34,062 nucleotides of DNA, from NCBI GenBank assembly GCA_018623095.1, contig JAAZVX010000006.1:1-34062 (forward strand), written 5' to 3'. The first letter of the stretch is position 1; each line of letters begins with the position of its first letter. This DNA is from Marinobacterium sp. Its GTDB lineage: Bacteria; Pseudomonadota; Gammaproteobacteria; Pseudomonadales; Balneatricaceae. The notes under the pieces are model-generated. The model had not been told where the DNA came from, did no database searches, and saw nothing but the letters and a program-made list of their open reading frames with translations. Made by a program: the position numbers and the translations under genes. Positions 8,813-17,136 of this stretch are shown piece after piece.

Positions 8813-8845
8813 ACCCCTGGCATAGCGATATGTCAGGGGTATTTT
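8813..8845 (+). terminator. Second hairpin, possible leaky terminator between binding protein and permeases
   Basis: The arms ACCCCTGGCA (8813-8822) and TGTCAGGGGT (8831-8840) pair over ten positions with one G-U, around an eight-base loop, and ATTTT follows. It resembles a weak rho-independent terminator. Placed before the permease genes of the same operon, it would let only part of the transcripts continue. The structure is seen; partial termination is inferred. Confidence 0.5.
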
Positions 8846-8872
8846 CCTCTGATTTAAAATCGGTATTTGATT

Positions 8873-9751
8873 ATGTCATCTCAATCCCGAAGCAGTCGAT
8901 TTATGCCTCGCCTGCTACTTAGTCCGGCTGTGATCACTCTGTTGATCTGGATGGTCGTGCCACTGGCTTTGACGATCTATTTCTCGTCAATCTTTTATAA
9001 CTTGATGCAGCCAGATGTTACCGGCTTTGCAGGTTGGATGAACTATGAGTTCATGATTACTAACCCTGCATTCACTGATGCTATTTGGAATACATTGGTG
9101 CTCTTGGCTTCAACCGTAGCTATCACCGTCATTGGTGGTTTAGCGATCGCGTTGCTCATTAATGAGGCTTTTCCGGGTCGTGGCATTGTTCGTCTTCTAC
9201 TGATTTCGCCATTTTTCGTCATGCCTACAGTGAACGCGCTGTTGTGGAAACACATGATGATGAACCCAATTTACGGTGTGTTAGCTCAAATTTGGACGTT
9301 TTTTGGTCTGACACCCATCAACTGGCTACAGGACTTGCCTCTTTTCTCAGTCATTCTAATGATTAGTTGGCAGTGGCTTCCTTTTGCCTGTCTGATTCTA
9401 ATGACATCACTACAGTCTATGGATCGTGAACAGCTAGAAGCGGCCGATATGGACGGCGCCAACTACTGGCAGAAGTTCCGTTACATGTACCTACCTCATC
9501 TGGCGCGCCCAATTTCGGTCGTCATTATGATTGAGGTGATCTTCTTGCTGTCTGTATTTGCGGAAATCTTTACAACCACGAACGGTGGTCCAGGTACACA
9601 GAGCACAAACCTTGCTTACTTGATCTTTAACGAAGCGTTGCAATCTTTCGATATTGGTGTCGCATCTGCGGGTGCTGTATTTGCCATCATCTTGGCTAAC
9701 ATCGTTGCGATCTTCCTGGTTCGCATCATCGGTAAGAACCTGGAGAAGTAA
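8873..9751 (+). CDS. Polyol ABC transporter permease 1 (SmoF/MtlF-like)
   Basis: A 292-residue inner-membrane permease of the MalF/CUT1 type with about six membrane segments; the first covers roughly residues 15-37. The cytoplasmic EAA loop that docks on the ATPase is seen as EAADMDGANYWQKFRYMYLP. I chose the ATG at 8873 because the only nearby alternative, TTG at 8867, has no better ribosome-binding site; neither has a strong one. It ends two bases before the next permease, so they are translationally linked. It forms the membrane channel with the downstream permease and takes ligand from the periplasmic binding protein. Confidence 0.92.
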   Translation: MSSQSRSSRFMPRLLLSPAVITLLIWMVVPLALTIYFSSIFYNLMQPDVTGFAGWMNYEFMITNPAFTDAIWNTLVLLASTVAITVIGGLAIALLINEAFPGRGIVRLLLISPFFVMPTVNALLWKHMMMNPIYGVLAQIWTFFGLTPINWLQDLPLFSVILMISWQWLPFACLILMTSLQSMDREQLEAADMDGANYWQKFRYMYLPHLARPISVVIMIEVIFLLSVFAEIFTTTNGGPGTQSTNLAYLIFNEALQSFDIGVASAGAVFAIILANIVAIFLVRIIGKNLEK

Positions 9752-9753
9752 TC

Positions 9754-10587
9754 ATGAGTACTAAAAAATCTAAATTGACAACCAGCCTGATCGTGAGAAC
9801 GATTGCGGCTTGGGGAATAGCGCTAATGCTCTTTTTCCCGTTGATCTTTATGGGCATTACCGCCTTCAAAACAGAGCTGCAGGCGATAGCCGTACCAAGT
9901 CTTTGGGCATTTGAGCCGACACTGGAAAACTTCCATGTTGTGAACGAGCGCTCTGACTACATGCAGTTCGCTTGGAACTCAGTGGTGACTTCTGTTGTTT
10001 CAACTGTACTTGGTCTGCTAATAGCGGCCCCTGCTGCATACAGCATGGCGTTTTCGCCGACTAAAGGCACTAACGGACTGTTGCTATGGATGCTTTCAAC
10101 GAAATTTATGCCAGCGGTCGGTGCACTGCTTCCGATCTACATCATCTTCCAACAGTTTGGTCTGCTGGATACGAAAACGGCTTTGGTCATCATCTTTACC
10201 ATGATGAACCTGCCGATCATGGTTTGGATGCTATACACCTACTTTAAAGATATCCCACACGAGATCCTTGAAGCCGCGCGTATGGATGGTGCTTCGGTTT
10301 GGCAGGAGTTCCGCCACGTGTTGCTCCCATTGGGTATAGGTGGTTTGGCTTCTACCGGTTTGCTTTGTCTAGTGCTTGCATGGAACGAAGCATTCTGGGC
10401 GCTGAACCTAGGTGCTGCAGAAGCGGGCACCCTAGCAACCATGATGGTCAGCTATTCAAGTCCTGAAGGTCTGTTCTGGGCGAAGCTTTCAGCAGCGTCT
10501 CTAATGGCCATTGCCCCAATCGTTGTGATCGGTTGGTTCTCACAGAAACAGTTGGTTCAAGGCCTGACTTTCGGCGCCGTGAAGTAA
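9754..10587 (+). CDS. Polyol ABC transporter permease 2 (SmoG/MtlG-like)
   Basis: A 277-residue permease of the MalG/CUT1 type. It has an N-terminal membrane segment at about residues 15-33, the MalG-like stretch FKTELQA..PSLW, and the EAA loop EAARMDGASVWQEFRHVLLP, which contacts the ATPase. The C-terminal KQLVQGLTFGAVK is the standard ending of this family. It lies two bases after permease 1 and 18 bases before the ATPase gene. Together with permease 1 it forms the heterodimeric channel of the sugar-alcohol importer. Confidence 0.93.
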   Translation: MSTKKSKLTTSLIVRTIAAWGIALMLFFPLIFMGITAFKTELQAIAVPSLWAFEPTLENFHVVNERSDYMQFAWNSVVTSVVSTVLGLLIAAPAAYSMAFSPTKGTNGLLLWMLSTKFMPAVGALLPIYIIFQQFGLLDTKTALVIIFTMMNLPIMVWMLYTYFKDIPHEILEAARMDGASVWQEFRHVLLPLGIGGLASTGLLCLVLAWNEAFWALNLGAAEAGTLATMMVSYSSPEGLFWAKLSAASLMAIAPIVVIGWFSQKQLVQGLTFGAVK

Positions 10588-10605
10588 GTATTTGGAGTTT
10601 TAAAC

Positions 10606-11619
10606 ATGTCCTATTTAGAATTAAAAAACGTCGATAAGTACTACGGCGATGTGCACGCGATCAAAGGGGTTAACCTGACGATCAACAAAGGCGAATTTAT
10701 TGTATTCGTGGGCCCTTCTGGTTGTGGTAAGTCAACGCTGCTTCGCATGATTGCAGGTCTAGAAGAGATCAACGACGGTGATCTTGTATTGGATGGCAAT
10801 GAGATCACCCATCAGGCACCCTCTAAACGTGATTTGGCGATGGTGTTCCAGTCATACGCTCTCTACCCACACATGACTGTTGAAGAGAACATGTCCTTCG
10901 CTTTGCGTATCAAAGGCGAAGATCAGTCTGTGATTGATCAAAAAGTTGCTAAGGCTGCAGAGACACTGAACCTGACGCCTTACTTGAAGCGCACGCCTAA
11001 GGAGCTTTCCGGTGGCCAGCGTCAGCGTGTTGCGATTGGTCGTGCGATTGTTCGCTCACCAAAAGTGTTCTTGTTCGACGAGCCGCTTTCAAACTTGGAT
11101 GCCGCTCTTCGTGGTCAAACGCGTGTTGAGATTGCAGAACTTCACCGTGATTTGAATGCAACCAGCATTTATGTAACACACGACCAGGTAGAGGCAATGA
11201 CTCTGGCCGATCGCGTAGTCGTTCTTCAGGGTGGTGTGATTGAACAAGTTGGAACGCCGATGGAACTGTACGAAGCACCTGCAAATAAGTTTGTCGCTCA
11301 GTTTATCGGTCAGCCCCAGATGAACTTGCTCTCGGCTAGTTACTTTAGTGGTATCTCACCAGAAGCAGTCGACGTTGGGATTCGTCCAGAGCACTTTACC
11401 ATTGTTGAAGCGGGCCAGGGTGCTATTTCGGGTCAGGTCGAATTGGTTGAAGCGCTAGGCAACGAAACACTTATTCACGTCTGTCTAGAAGGCGCTGGCG
11501 AGAAGTTGATTGTTCGTCAGTACGAGCAACCTACTGTTAAAGTTCGTGACACTGTCTCTATCAATTACGACGTTTCTCACCTGCATCAATTCGATGTGAA
11601 AGGTGAGGCGATTCGCTGA
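10606..11619 (+). CDS. Polyol ABC transporter ATP-binding protein (SmoK/MtlK, MalK/UgpC-like)
   Basis: A 337-residue ATPase that powers the importer. Walker A GPSGCGKST is at about residues 37-45, followed by the Q-loop FQSYALYPHMTV, the signature LSGGQRQR, Walker B VFLFDEPLSNLD and the switch histidine in THDQVEAM. Residues from about 240 form the TOBE/regulatory domain (DVGIRPEHF), as in MalK. This length and architecture are normal for CUT1 ATPases. A TTGGAG ribosome-binding site precedes the ATG. The dalD-like gene begins nine bases after its stop, which ties transport and catabolism into one transcript. Confidence 0.95.
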   Translation: MSYLELKNVDKYYGDVHAIKGVNLTINKGEFIVFVGPSGCGKSTLLRMIAGLEEINDGDLVLDGNEITHQAPSKRDLAMVFQSYALYPHMTVEENMSFALRIKGEDQSVIDQKVAKAAETLNLTPYLKRTPKELSGGQRQRVAIGRAIVRSPKVFLFDEPLSNLDAALRGQTRVEIAELHRDLNATSIYVTHDQVEAMTLADRVVVLQGGVIEQVGTPMELYEAPANKFVAQFIGQPQMNLLSASYFSGISPEAVDVGIRPEHFTIVEAGQGAISGQVELVEALGNETLIHVCLEGAGEKLIVRQYEQPTVKVRDTVSINYDVSHLHQFDVKGEAIR

Positions 11620-11628
11620 GGAGTCGTT

Positions 11629-13032
11629 ATGAGTGATACACAACCTTACGTAAACCTGCACCTAGGTCTGGGCTCATTTCATCGAGCTCACCAGGCTCTC
11701 TATTTGCAGTGGTTACATGATTTAGGTGATCAATCGTGGGTGCTTGCAGGCGGTAATATTCGTCCTGACATGGCCGATACGATAGCCGCTCTTCAAGCCT
11801 CGTCGGGTGCCTACACACTTGAGACAGTAACGACTCAGGGTAAGCGTGAATACAAGCGCATTGAAGCAATTAAGCAGATCATTCCGTTTGATGCAGAGTT
11901 AAATAATCTGACAGCGGTTGCCGTTAATGAGAAGACAAAGATCATCTCATTCACTGTTACGGAAGCGGGCTATTACTTAGACTCACAAGATCAGTTGGAT
12001 CAGAGTTACACAGATCTTGTATCCGATCTTAAAGGGGAAACCGTTTCAACCCTGTACGGTGCGCTGACACGTATGCTCAAGGCGCGCGCTGAATCCGGTG
12101 CTGGCCCTGTGACGCTTATGAACTGTGACAACCTGCGCTCTAACGGCGAACGTTTTATGAAGGGTTTTTTGCAGTTCCTTCATCTTAGATGCGAAGACGA
12201 CCTTAAGGCGTGGGTGTTAGAAAATACTTCAGCACCGAATGCTATGGTTGATCGAATTACACCACGTCCTACTGCGGATGTGGCAGAGCGTGTAAAAGCT
12301 GCGACGGGTATAGATGACAAGGCCGCTCTCATGGGTGAGTCATTTATTCAATGGGTTATTGAAGATCACTTTATTGCAGGACGCCCCGCTTGGGAAAAAG
12401 TCGGTGTGGAGATGGTTGACGACGTAGGCCCCTATGAGGAAGCTAAAATTCGTTGCTTGAACGCGACACACAGTTGCATTGCATGGGCAGGTACTTTGGC
12501 GGGAATGGAGTTTATTCATGAGGGAACTCAGGATGAAGAGATTCGACAGTTAGGGTACGACTACGTAACTAATAATGTCATTCCTGCCTTACCAGATTGC
12601 CCATTGGACTTAGCAAAATACCGTGATGTAGTGTTGGATCGATTCTCAAACCCTAATGTTGAAGATACGAACGCACGCGTGGCAATGGATGGATTTTCGA
12701 AGGTTCCGGGGTTCATCCTACCAACGATTCGAGATGGCTTAGAACGTGGATTGGATTTACAATCAGTGTCGGTACTACCTGCGCTTTTCTTAGCTTTTCT
12801 AGTACGTGAGCGCCAAGGAAACATTCCTTTTCCGTACGAAGATCAGCTTATGGATATCGTCGTTGCAGACGCCATCGTTGAGTCCGATGATCCGGTCAAA
12901 GCCTTTGTTGCGGAGCGACTGCTCTTTAACGAGTTGGCTGGCAATGAGACGCTACTGGCTGCAATGCGACGAGCTTACCAACAAGTGAATGAGTTTATCG
13001 AGCGCCGTGAGGAGATGTTGATAACAGGCTAA
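11629..13032 (+). CDS. dalD: D-arabinitol 4-dehydrogenase-like polyol dehydrogenase
   Basis: A 467-residue member of the long-chain mannitol dehydrogenase family. The N-terminal nucleotide-binding segment is HLGLGSFHRAHQALY. The conserved catalytic triad of the family is present as K273, N278 and H281 (KIRCLNATH). From memory it is closer to Klebsiella DalD (about 455 residues: FTVTExGYYLD, NCDN, ERF, MVDRITPRP, SFIQWVIED) than to the 490-residue mannitol 2-dehydrogenases. DalD oxidises D-arabinitol to D-xylulose with NAD, which would feed XylB encoded on the other arm. A GAGG ribosome-binding site precedes the ATG. Activity on D-mannitol or D-sorbitol is also possible, since family members are promiscuous. 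Confidence 0.82.
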   Translation: MSDTQPYVNLHLGLGSFHRAHQALYLQWLHDLGDQSWVLAGGNIRPDMADTIAALQASSGAYTLETVTTQGKREYKRIEAIKQIIPFDAELNNLTAVAVNEKTKIISFTVTEAGYYLDSQDQLDQSYTDLVSDLKGETVSTLYGALTRMLKARAESGAGPVTLMNCDNLRSNGERFMKGFLQFLHLRCEDDLKAWVLENTSAPNAMVDRITPRPTADVAERVKAATGIDDKAALMGESFIQWVIEDHFIAGRPAWEKVGVEMVDDVGPYEEAKIRCLNATHSCIAWAGTLAGMEFIHEGTQDEEIRQLGYDYVTNNVIPALPDCPLDLAKYRDVVLDRFSNPNVEDTNARVAMDGFSKVPGFILPTIRDGLERGLDLQSVSVLPALFLAFLVRERQGNIPFPYEDQLMDIVVADAIVESDDPVKAFVAERLLFNELAGNETLLAAMRRAYQQVNEFIERREEMLITG

Positions 13033-13055
13033 CTAGGTTAGCTATTGAGGTGCAT

Positions 13056-13979
13056 ATGCAATCAAGTGAATTAAAGGTCATTAGACCACCAGAAAAAGAG
13101 AGTGATTTCCATCGTCATCCCGAGCTCGGTTATGAAGAGCAGATCGATGAGGGGTTTATTCGTTTTTTGGAGCATGGTGCACCTCACCAGCTGATTCGTT
13201 GGCATTGCCACGAAGAGTATGAACTGCATCTAATAACCGAGACACAGGGTAAAGTCTTTGTGGGCGATTACATTGGGCACTTTCAGCCTGGTCAGCTCGT
13301 CATGACGGGCCCTCACCTCCCTCACAACTGGATCACTACGGAATACCCTGACGGCCAAGATCATGTTGAAGTGCGTGACAAGGTATTGCAGTTCCGTCGC
13401 GAACCCCTTGTGCGCAGCGCTGAATTGATTCCTGAGATGCGTTCTTTAATGAATTTCTTGGATCGTGCAGCTAACGGTGTTGAATTCTATGGCATCAGTG
13501 CTCAAGTTGAAGCGATGATGGACCGTATCAAAGTCAGTTCCGGTATGGATCGTTTGGCCAATTTTGTTGAGCTGATGGCTGTCCTGGCCAAACATGAAAA
13601 CTATCGCCTGCTCTCTTCTGTGCAGTTGCAGAGCCGTGATGACCAACACCACCTTGACGAGATTAGTGAAATCGTTGGTTACGTCTCAGAGCACTACTCA
13701 ACCAACTTCAATATGGCGGAAGTCGCTGAAAAGTTTGGTATGAGTGAGAGTCGATTCTCTCGCTACTTCCGTAAAGCGACCGGCAACACCTTTACTGACT
13801 TTGTCACTCGCATGCGTATCAACAAGGCCAGTCAACTGCTTCTCGATACGGATCAGTACATCTCTACGATCTGTTACAGCGTTGGTTTTAATAACGTCGC
13901 TAACTTTAACCGTAGGTTTATGGAAGTGCGCGGCATGACGCCGAGTGAATTTCGCAAAAACGGTAAGCTACGTTACTGA
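13056..13979 (+). CDS. AraC-family transcriptional regulator of the polyol cluster
   Basis: A 307-residue regulator. An N-terminal cupin-like ligand domain (WHCHEEYELHLI, then GDYIGHFQPGQLVMTGPHLPHNW) is followed by a linker and a C-terminal AraC DNA-binding domain with two helix-turn-helices (MAEVAEKFGMSESRFSRYFRKATG and ISTICYSVGFNNVANFNRRF) ending in the family signature RGMTPSEFRK. The ATG at 13056 is chosen over the GTG at 13050 because TTGAGG lies five bases before it. It is the last gene of the plus-strand operon, 23 bases after dalD. It is comparable in role to Pseudomonas MtlR, an activator of polyol operons. It probably senses the imported polyol or its ketose and acts at 7182-7453; target and inducer are inferred. 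Confidence 0.9.
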   Translation: MQSSELKVIRPPEKESDFHRHPELGYEEQIDEGFIRFLEHGAPHQLIRWHCHEEYELHLITETQGKVFVGDYIGHFQPGQLVMTGPHLPHNWITTEYPDGQDHVEVRDKVLQFRREPLVRSAELIPEMRSLMNFLDRAANGVEFYGISAQVEAMMDRIKVSSGMDRLANFVELMAVLAKHENYRLLSSVQLQSRDDQHHLDEISEIVGYVSEHYSTNFNMAEVAEKFGMSESRFSRYFRKATGNTFTDFVTRMRINKASQLLLDTDQYISTICYSVGFNNVANFNRRFMEVRGMTPSEFRKNGKLRY

Positions 13980-13990
13980 TCTATCCCTAA

Positions 13991-14686
<696 letters not shown>

Positions 14687-14727
14687 CGCCTGTTCGAATT
14701 TGTTACTACTCTCTAAAGAGGTTACTC

Positions 14728-14940
14728 ATGGCACGTGTTACTGTGGAAGATTGCCTAGACAATCTTGATAACCGTTTTGAACTTGTAATGGTTGCGTCTA
14801 AACGTGCGCGTCAGATCGCTACCGGTGGTCAAGATCCTAAAGTTGAATGGGAAAACGACAAGCCAACTGTCGTTGCGCTTCGCGAGATCGCGGATGGCCA
14901 CACCACTCGTTCCGTTCTTGATGAGCCAGTTCTGGACTAA
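14728..14940 (+). CDS. rpoZ: RNA polymerase omega subunit
   Basis: A 70-residue omega subunit, which assists assembly of RNA polymerase by holding the beta-prime subunit. The conserved [31 protein letters not shown] block, the [24 protein letters not shown] segment and the family order are clear. It is about 20 residues shorter than the E. coli protein because the acidic/alanine-rich C-terminal tail is missing; the stop is unambiguous, and the core that contacts beta-prime is present. An AGAGG ribosome-binding site lies six bases before the ATG. It sits between gmk and spoT, the usual arrangement, and omega is also linked to ppGpp binding by polymerase. Confidence 0.96.
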   Translation: MARVTVEDCLDNLDNRFELVMVASKRARQIATGGQDPKVEWENDKPTVVALREIADGHTTRSVLDEPVLD

Positions 14941-15003
14941 CTCTTCCAACTCTCTTCAAAGTGGGGCATCATCCTTATCATATTGTTTGTTAAGCGATAA
15001 CTG

Positions 15004-17130
15004 ATGCCCACTATTGACGCTCTATCTGGACGCCTTACCGAATATTTGGACTCTGATGAGATCCGCAAGGTAAGGCGTGCTTATTTCTATGCGGAACAGG
15101 CCCATGATGGCCAGCGCCGTAAGAGTGGTGAGCCCTACGTTACCCACCCCCTAGCGGTCGCCAGTGTGCTTGCCGAAATGCACATGGACCGCGATTGCCT
15201 GATTGCAGCGATGTTGCATGATGTTATCGAAGACACTGAAATCGACTTTGAAGGTATCTCGGGCCAGTTTGGTGAGACGGTCGCACGCGTTGTGGATGGT
15301 GTCTCAAAACTGACGCACCTTGAGTTTGAGAGTAAAGCGGAAGCGCAGGCAGAAAACTTCCAGAAGATGGTTTTGGCGATGGCGGAAGATATCCGCGTCA
15401 TCATCGTTAAGCTCGCCGACCGTCTGCATAACATGCGCACCCTGGGTGCGATGCGTCCTGACAAACAGCGTCGTATCGCTAAAGAGACACTTGATATCTA
15501 TGCACCCATCGCAGCACGTTTGGGTATGCGTGATGTACAAGTTGAGCTTGAAGACCTGGCGTTTAAATCTTTCCACCCGATGCGTGCCAAGTACATTCGT
15601 CGTGCAGTGGTGCAAGCACGTGGTCAGCGCAAAGATATTATCTCTGAAATCCAGGAAGCGATTAATCGACGCTTAAAGCAAGAGGGGCTGGACGGCGAGG
15701 TGAGCGGTCGCGAAAAGCACCTTTACTCCATCTACCGTAAAATGAAGAGTGAAAACCGCAGTTTTGCCAGCATCATGGATGTGTTCGCTTTTCGCATCGT
15801 TACGACGTCGGTTGATAATTGTTACCGAATTTTGGGTGCTGTGCATAACCTCTTTAAGCCGGTACCGGGTCGCTTTAAAGATTACATTGCGATCCCTAAA
15901 GCGAATGGTTATCAATCCCTACATACCGACCTGTTTGGCGCTCGTGACATTACCATTGAGGTTCAGATAAGAACCCATGAAATGGATGCTGTCGCCGCAC
16001 AGGGCATCGCCGAGCACAGTCACTACAAACAGAGTGGCGATGGCAGTAGTGCCGAAGGTTCATACAACCGTGCCCGTAAATGGCTTCAAGGCTTGCTTGA
16101 GATGCAACAGGCTGCCGGTGACTCGATGGAGTTTATCGACAGCGTCAAGAAAGAGCTGTTCCCTGATGAGGTCTACGTCTTTACGCCGAAAGGACGGATT
16201 CTCGAACTGCCAAAAGGGGCCACACCGGTCGATTTCGCCTATGCGGTTCATACGGATGTCGGTAACTCCTGTATCTCTTGTCGAGTTGATCGCCATCTCT
16301 CTCCTCTGTCTGAACCCCTCAAAACAGGTCAAACGGTTGAGATCATTACGACACCTCGTGCCCAACCCAATATGGCGTGGCTCAACTTTGTCGTCACGGG
16401 TAAAGCGAGAACGTCCATTCGCCACTTCCTGAAAAATCAAAAGCAGCATGAATCCATTGAGTTGGGTCGCCGTCTTCTGAATCAATATCTGGCTCAATAT
16501 GAGATCAGCGATACACAGCTTGATCAGAAGAGAGTGAACCAACTGTTAGGCGAATTGAAATTCGAGAGCTTCGATGATCTGTTAGAAGATATCGGATTGG
16601 GCAATCGTATGGCGTATGTTATCGCACAGCGTCTGCAACCGATGGCCGGTGAATCTGACGAGGCGGAGTCGCTCATTGGAACGGATGGTAAACCGATTTC
16701 GATTCGCGGTGCTGATGGCATGGTGATGCACTTCGCACGCTGTTGTTACCCGATACCTGGCGATAACATCGTCGGCAATATTTCCGCTGGCCGTGGTCTA
16801 GTGGTGCACCGCTCTGATTGTCGTAATCTTAACGGCAAACGTGATGAGAACACTAACCGTAACATCTACATCGAGTGGGGTGATACCGGTGAAGATGAGT
16901 ACACTACCGTGTTAGAGGTTCAGGTTGAATCTCAGCGAGGTATCATTGCTCAGCTGGCCATGGCGGTCTCTTCGGTGGGTGGTAACGTCAATCAGTTATT
17001 GTCAGGCGAGAAAGATGGCCAGATGAATGCAGTGACCATTGAGTTGACCGTCACTAACCGAGTTCACCTAGCCCGTGTTATGAAGAAATTGCGTGCTATT
17101 AAGCAAGTGACCCGAGTAAGTCGAGCTTAA
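15004..17130 (+). CDS. spoT: Bifunctional (p)ppGpp synthetase/hydrolase
   Basis: A 708-residue SpoT/Rel enzyme controlling the stringent-response alarmone. The hydrolase HD domain has its metal and catalytic residues: H48 (THPLA), H72-D73 and E76-D77 (LHDVIEDT), and KLADRLHNMRTL. The synthetase domain has RFKDYIAIPKANGYQSLH from residue 290; the RFKD charge pattern (RXKD) is that of bifunctional enzymes, not of synthetase-only RelA. TGS (EVYVFTPKGRILELPKGATPVDFAY), a zinc-finger-like region (FARCCYPIPGD) and a C-terminal ACT domain follow. It lies 63 bases after rpoZ with no obvious strong ribosome-binding site. It converges on yheS, with only six bases between the stop codons. Confidence 0.96.
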   Translation: MPTIDALSGRLTEYLDSDEIRKVRRAYFYAEQAHDGQRRKSGEPYVTHPLAVASVLAEMHMDRDCLIAAMLHDVIEDTEIDFEGISGQFGETVARVVDGVSKLTHLEFESKAEAQAENFQKMVLAMAEDIRVIIVKLADRLHNMRTLGAMRPDKQRRIAKETLDIYAPIAARLGMRDVQVELEDLAFKSFHPMRAKYIRRAVVQARGQRKDIISEIQEAINRRLKQEGLDGEVSGREKHLYSIYRKMKSENRSFASIMDVFAFRIVTTSVDNCYRILGAVHNLFKPVPGRFKDYIAIPKANGYQSLHTDLFGARDITIEVQIRTHEMDAVAAQGIAEHSHYKQSGDGSSAEGSYNRARKWLQGLLEMQQAAGDSMEFIDSVKKELFPDEVYVFTPKGRILELPKGATPVDFAYAVHTDVGNSCISCRVDRHLSPLSEPLKTGQTVEIITTPRAQPNMAWLNFVVTGKARTSIRHFLKNQKQHESIELGRRLLNQYLAQYEISDTQLDQKRVNQLLGELKFESFDDLLEDIGLGNRMAYVIAQRLQPMAGESDEAESLIGTDGKPISIRGADGMVMHFARCCYPIPGDNIVGNISAGRGLVVHRSDCRNLNGKRDENTNRNIYIEWGDTGEDEYTTVLEVQVESQRGIIAQLAMAVSSVGGNVNQLLSGEKDGQMNAVTIELTVTNRVHLARVMKKLRAIKQVTRVSRA

Positions 17131-17136
17131 CCTCGA

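Noticed and set aside
15304-16542. Several 100-160 codon frames on both strands within spoT
   Set aside because: All overlap the fully conserved SpoT frame and encode no recognisable domain; the other-frame openness follows from codon bias.
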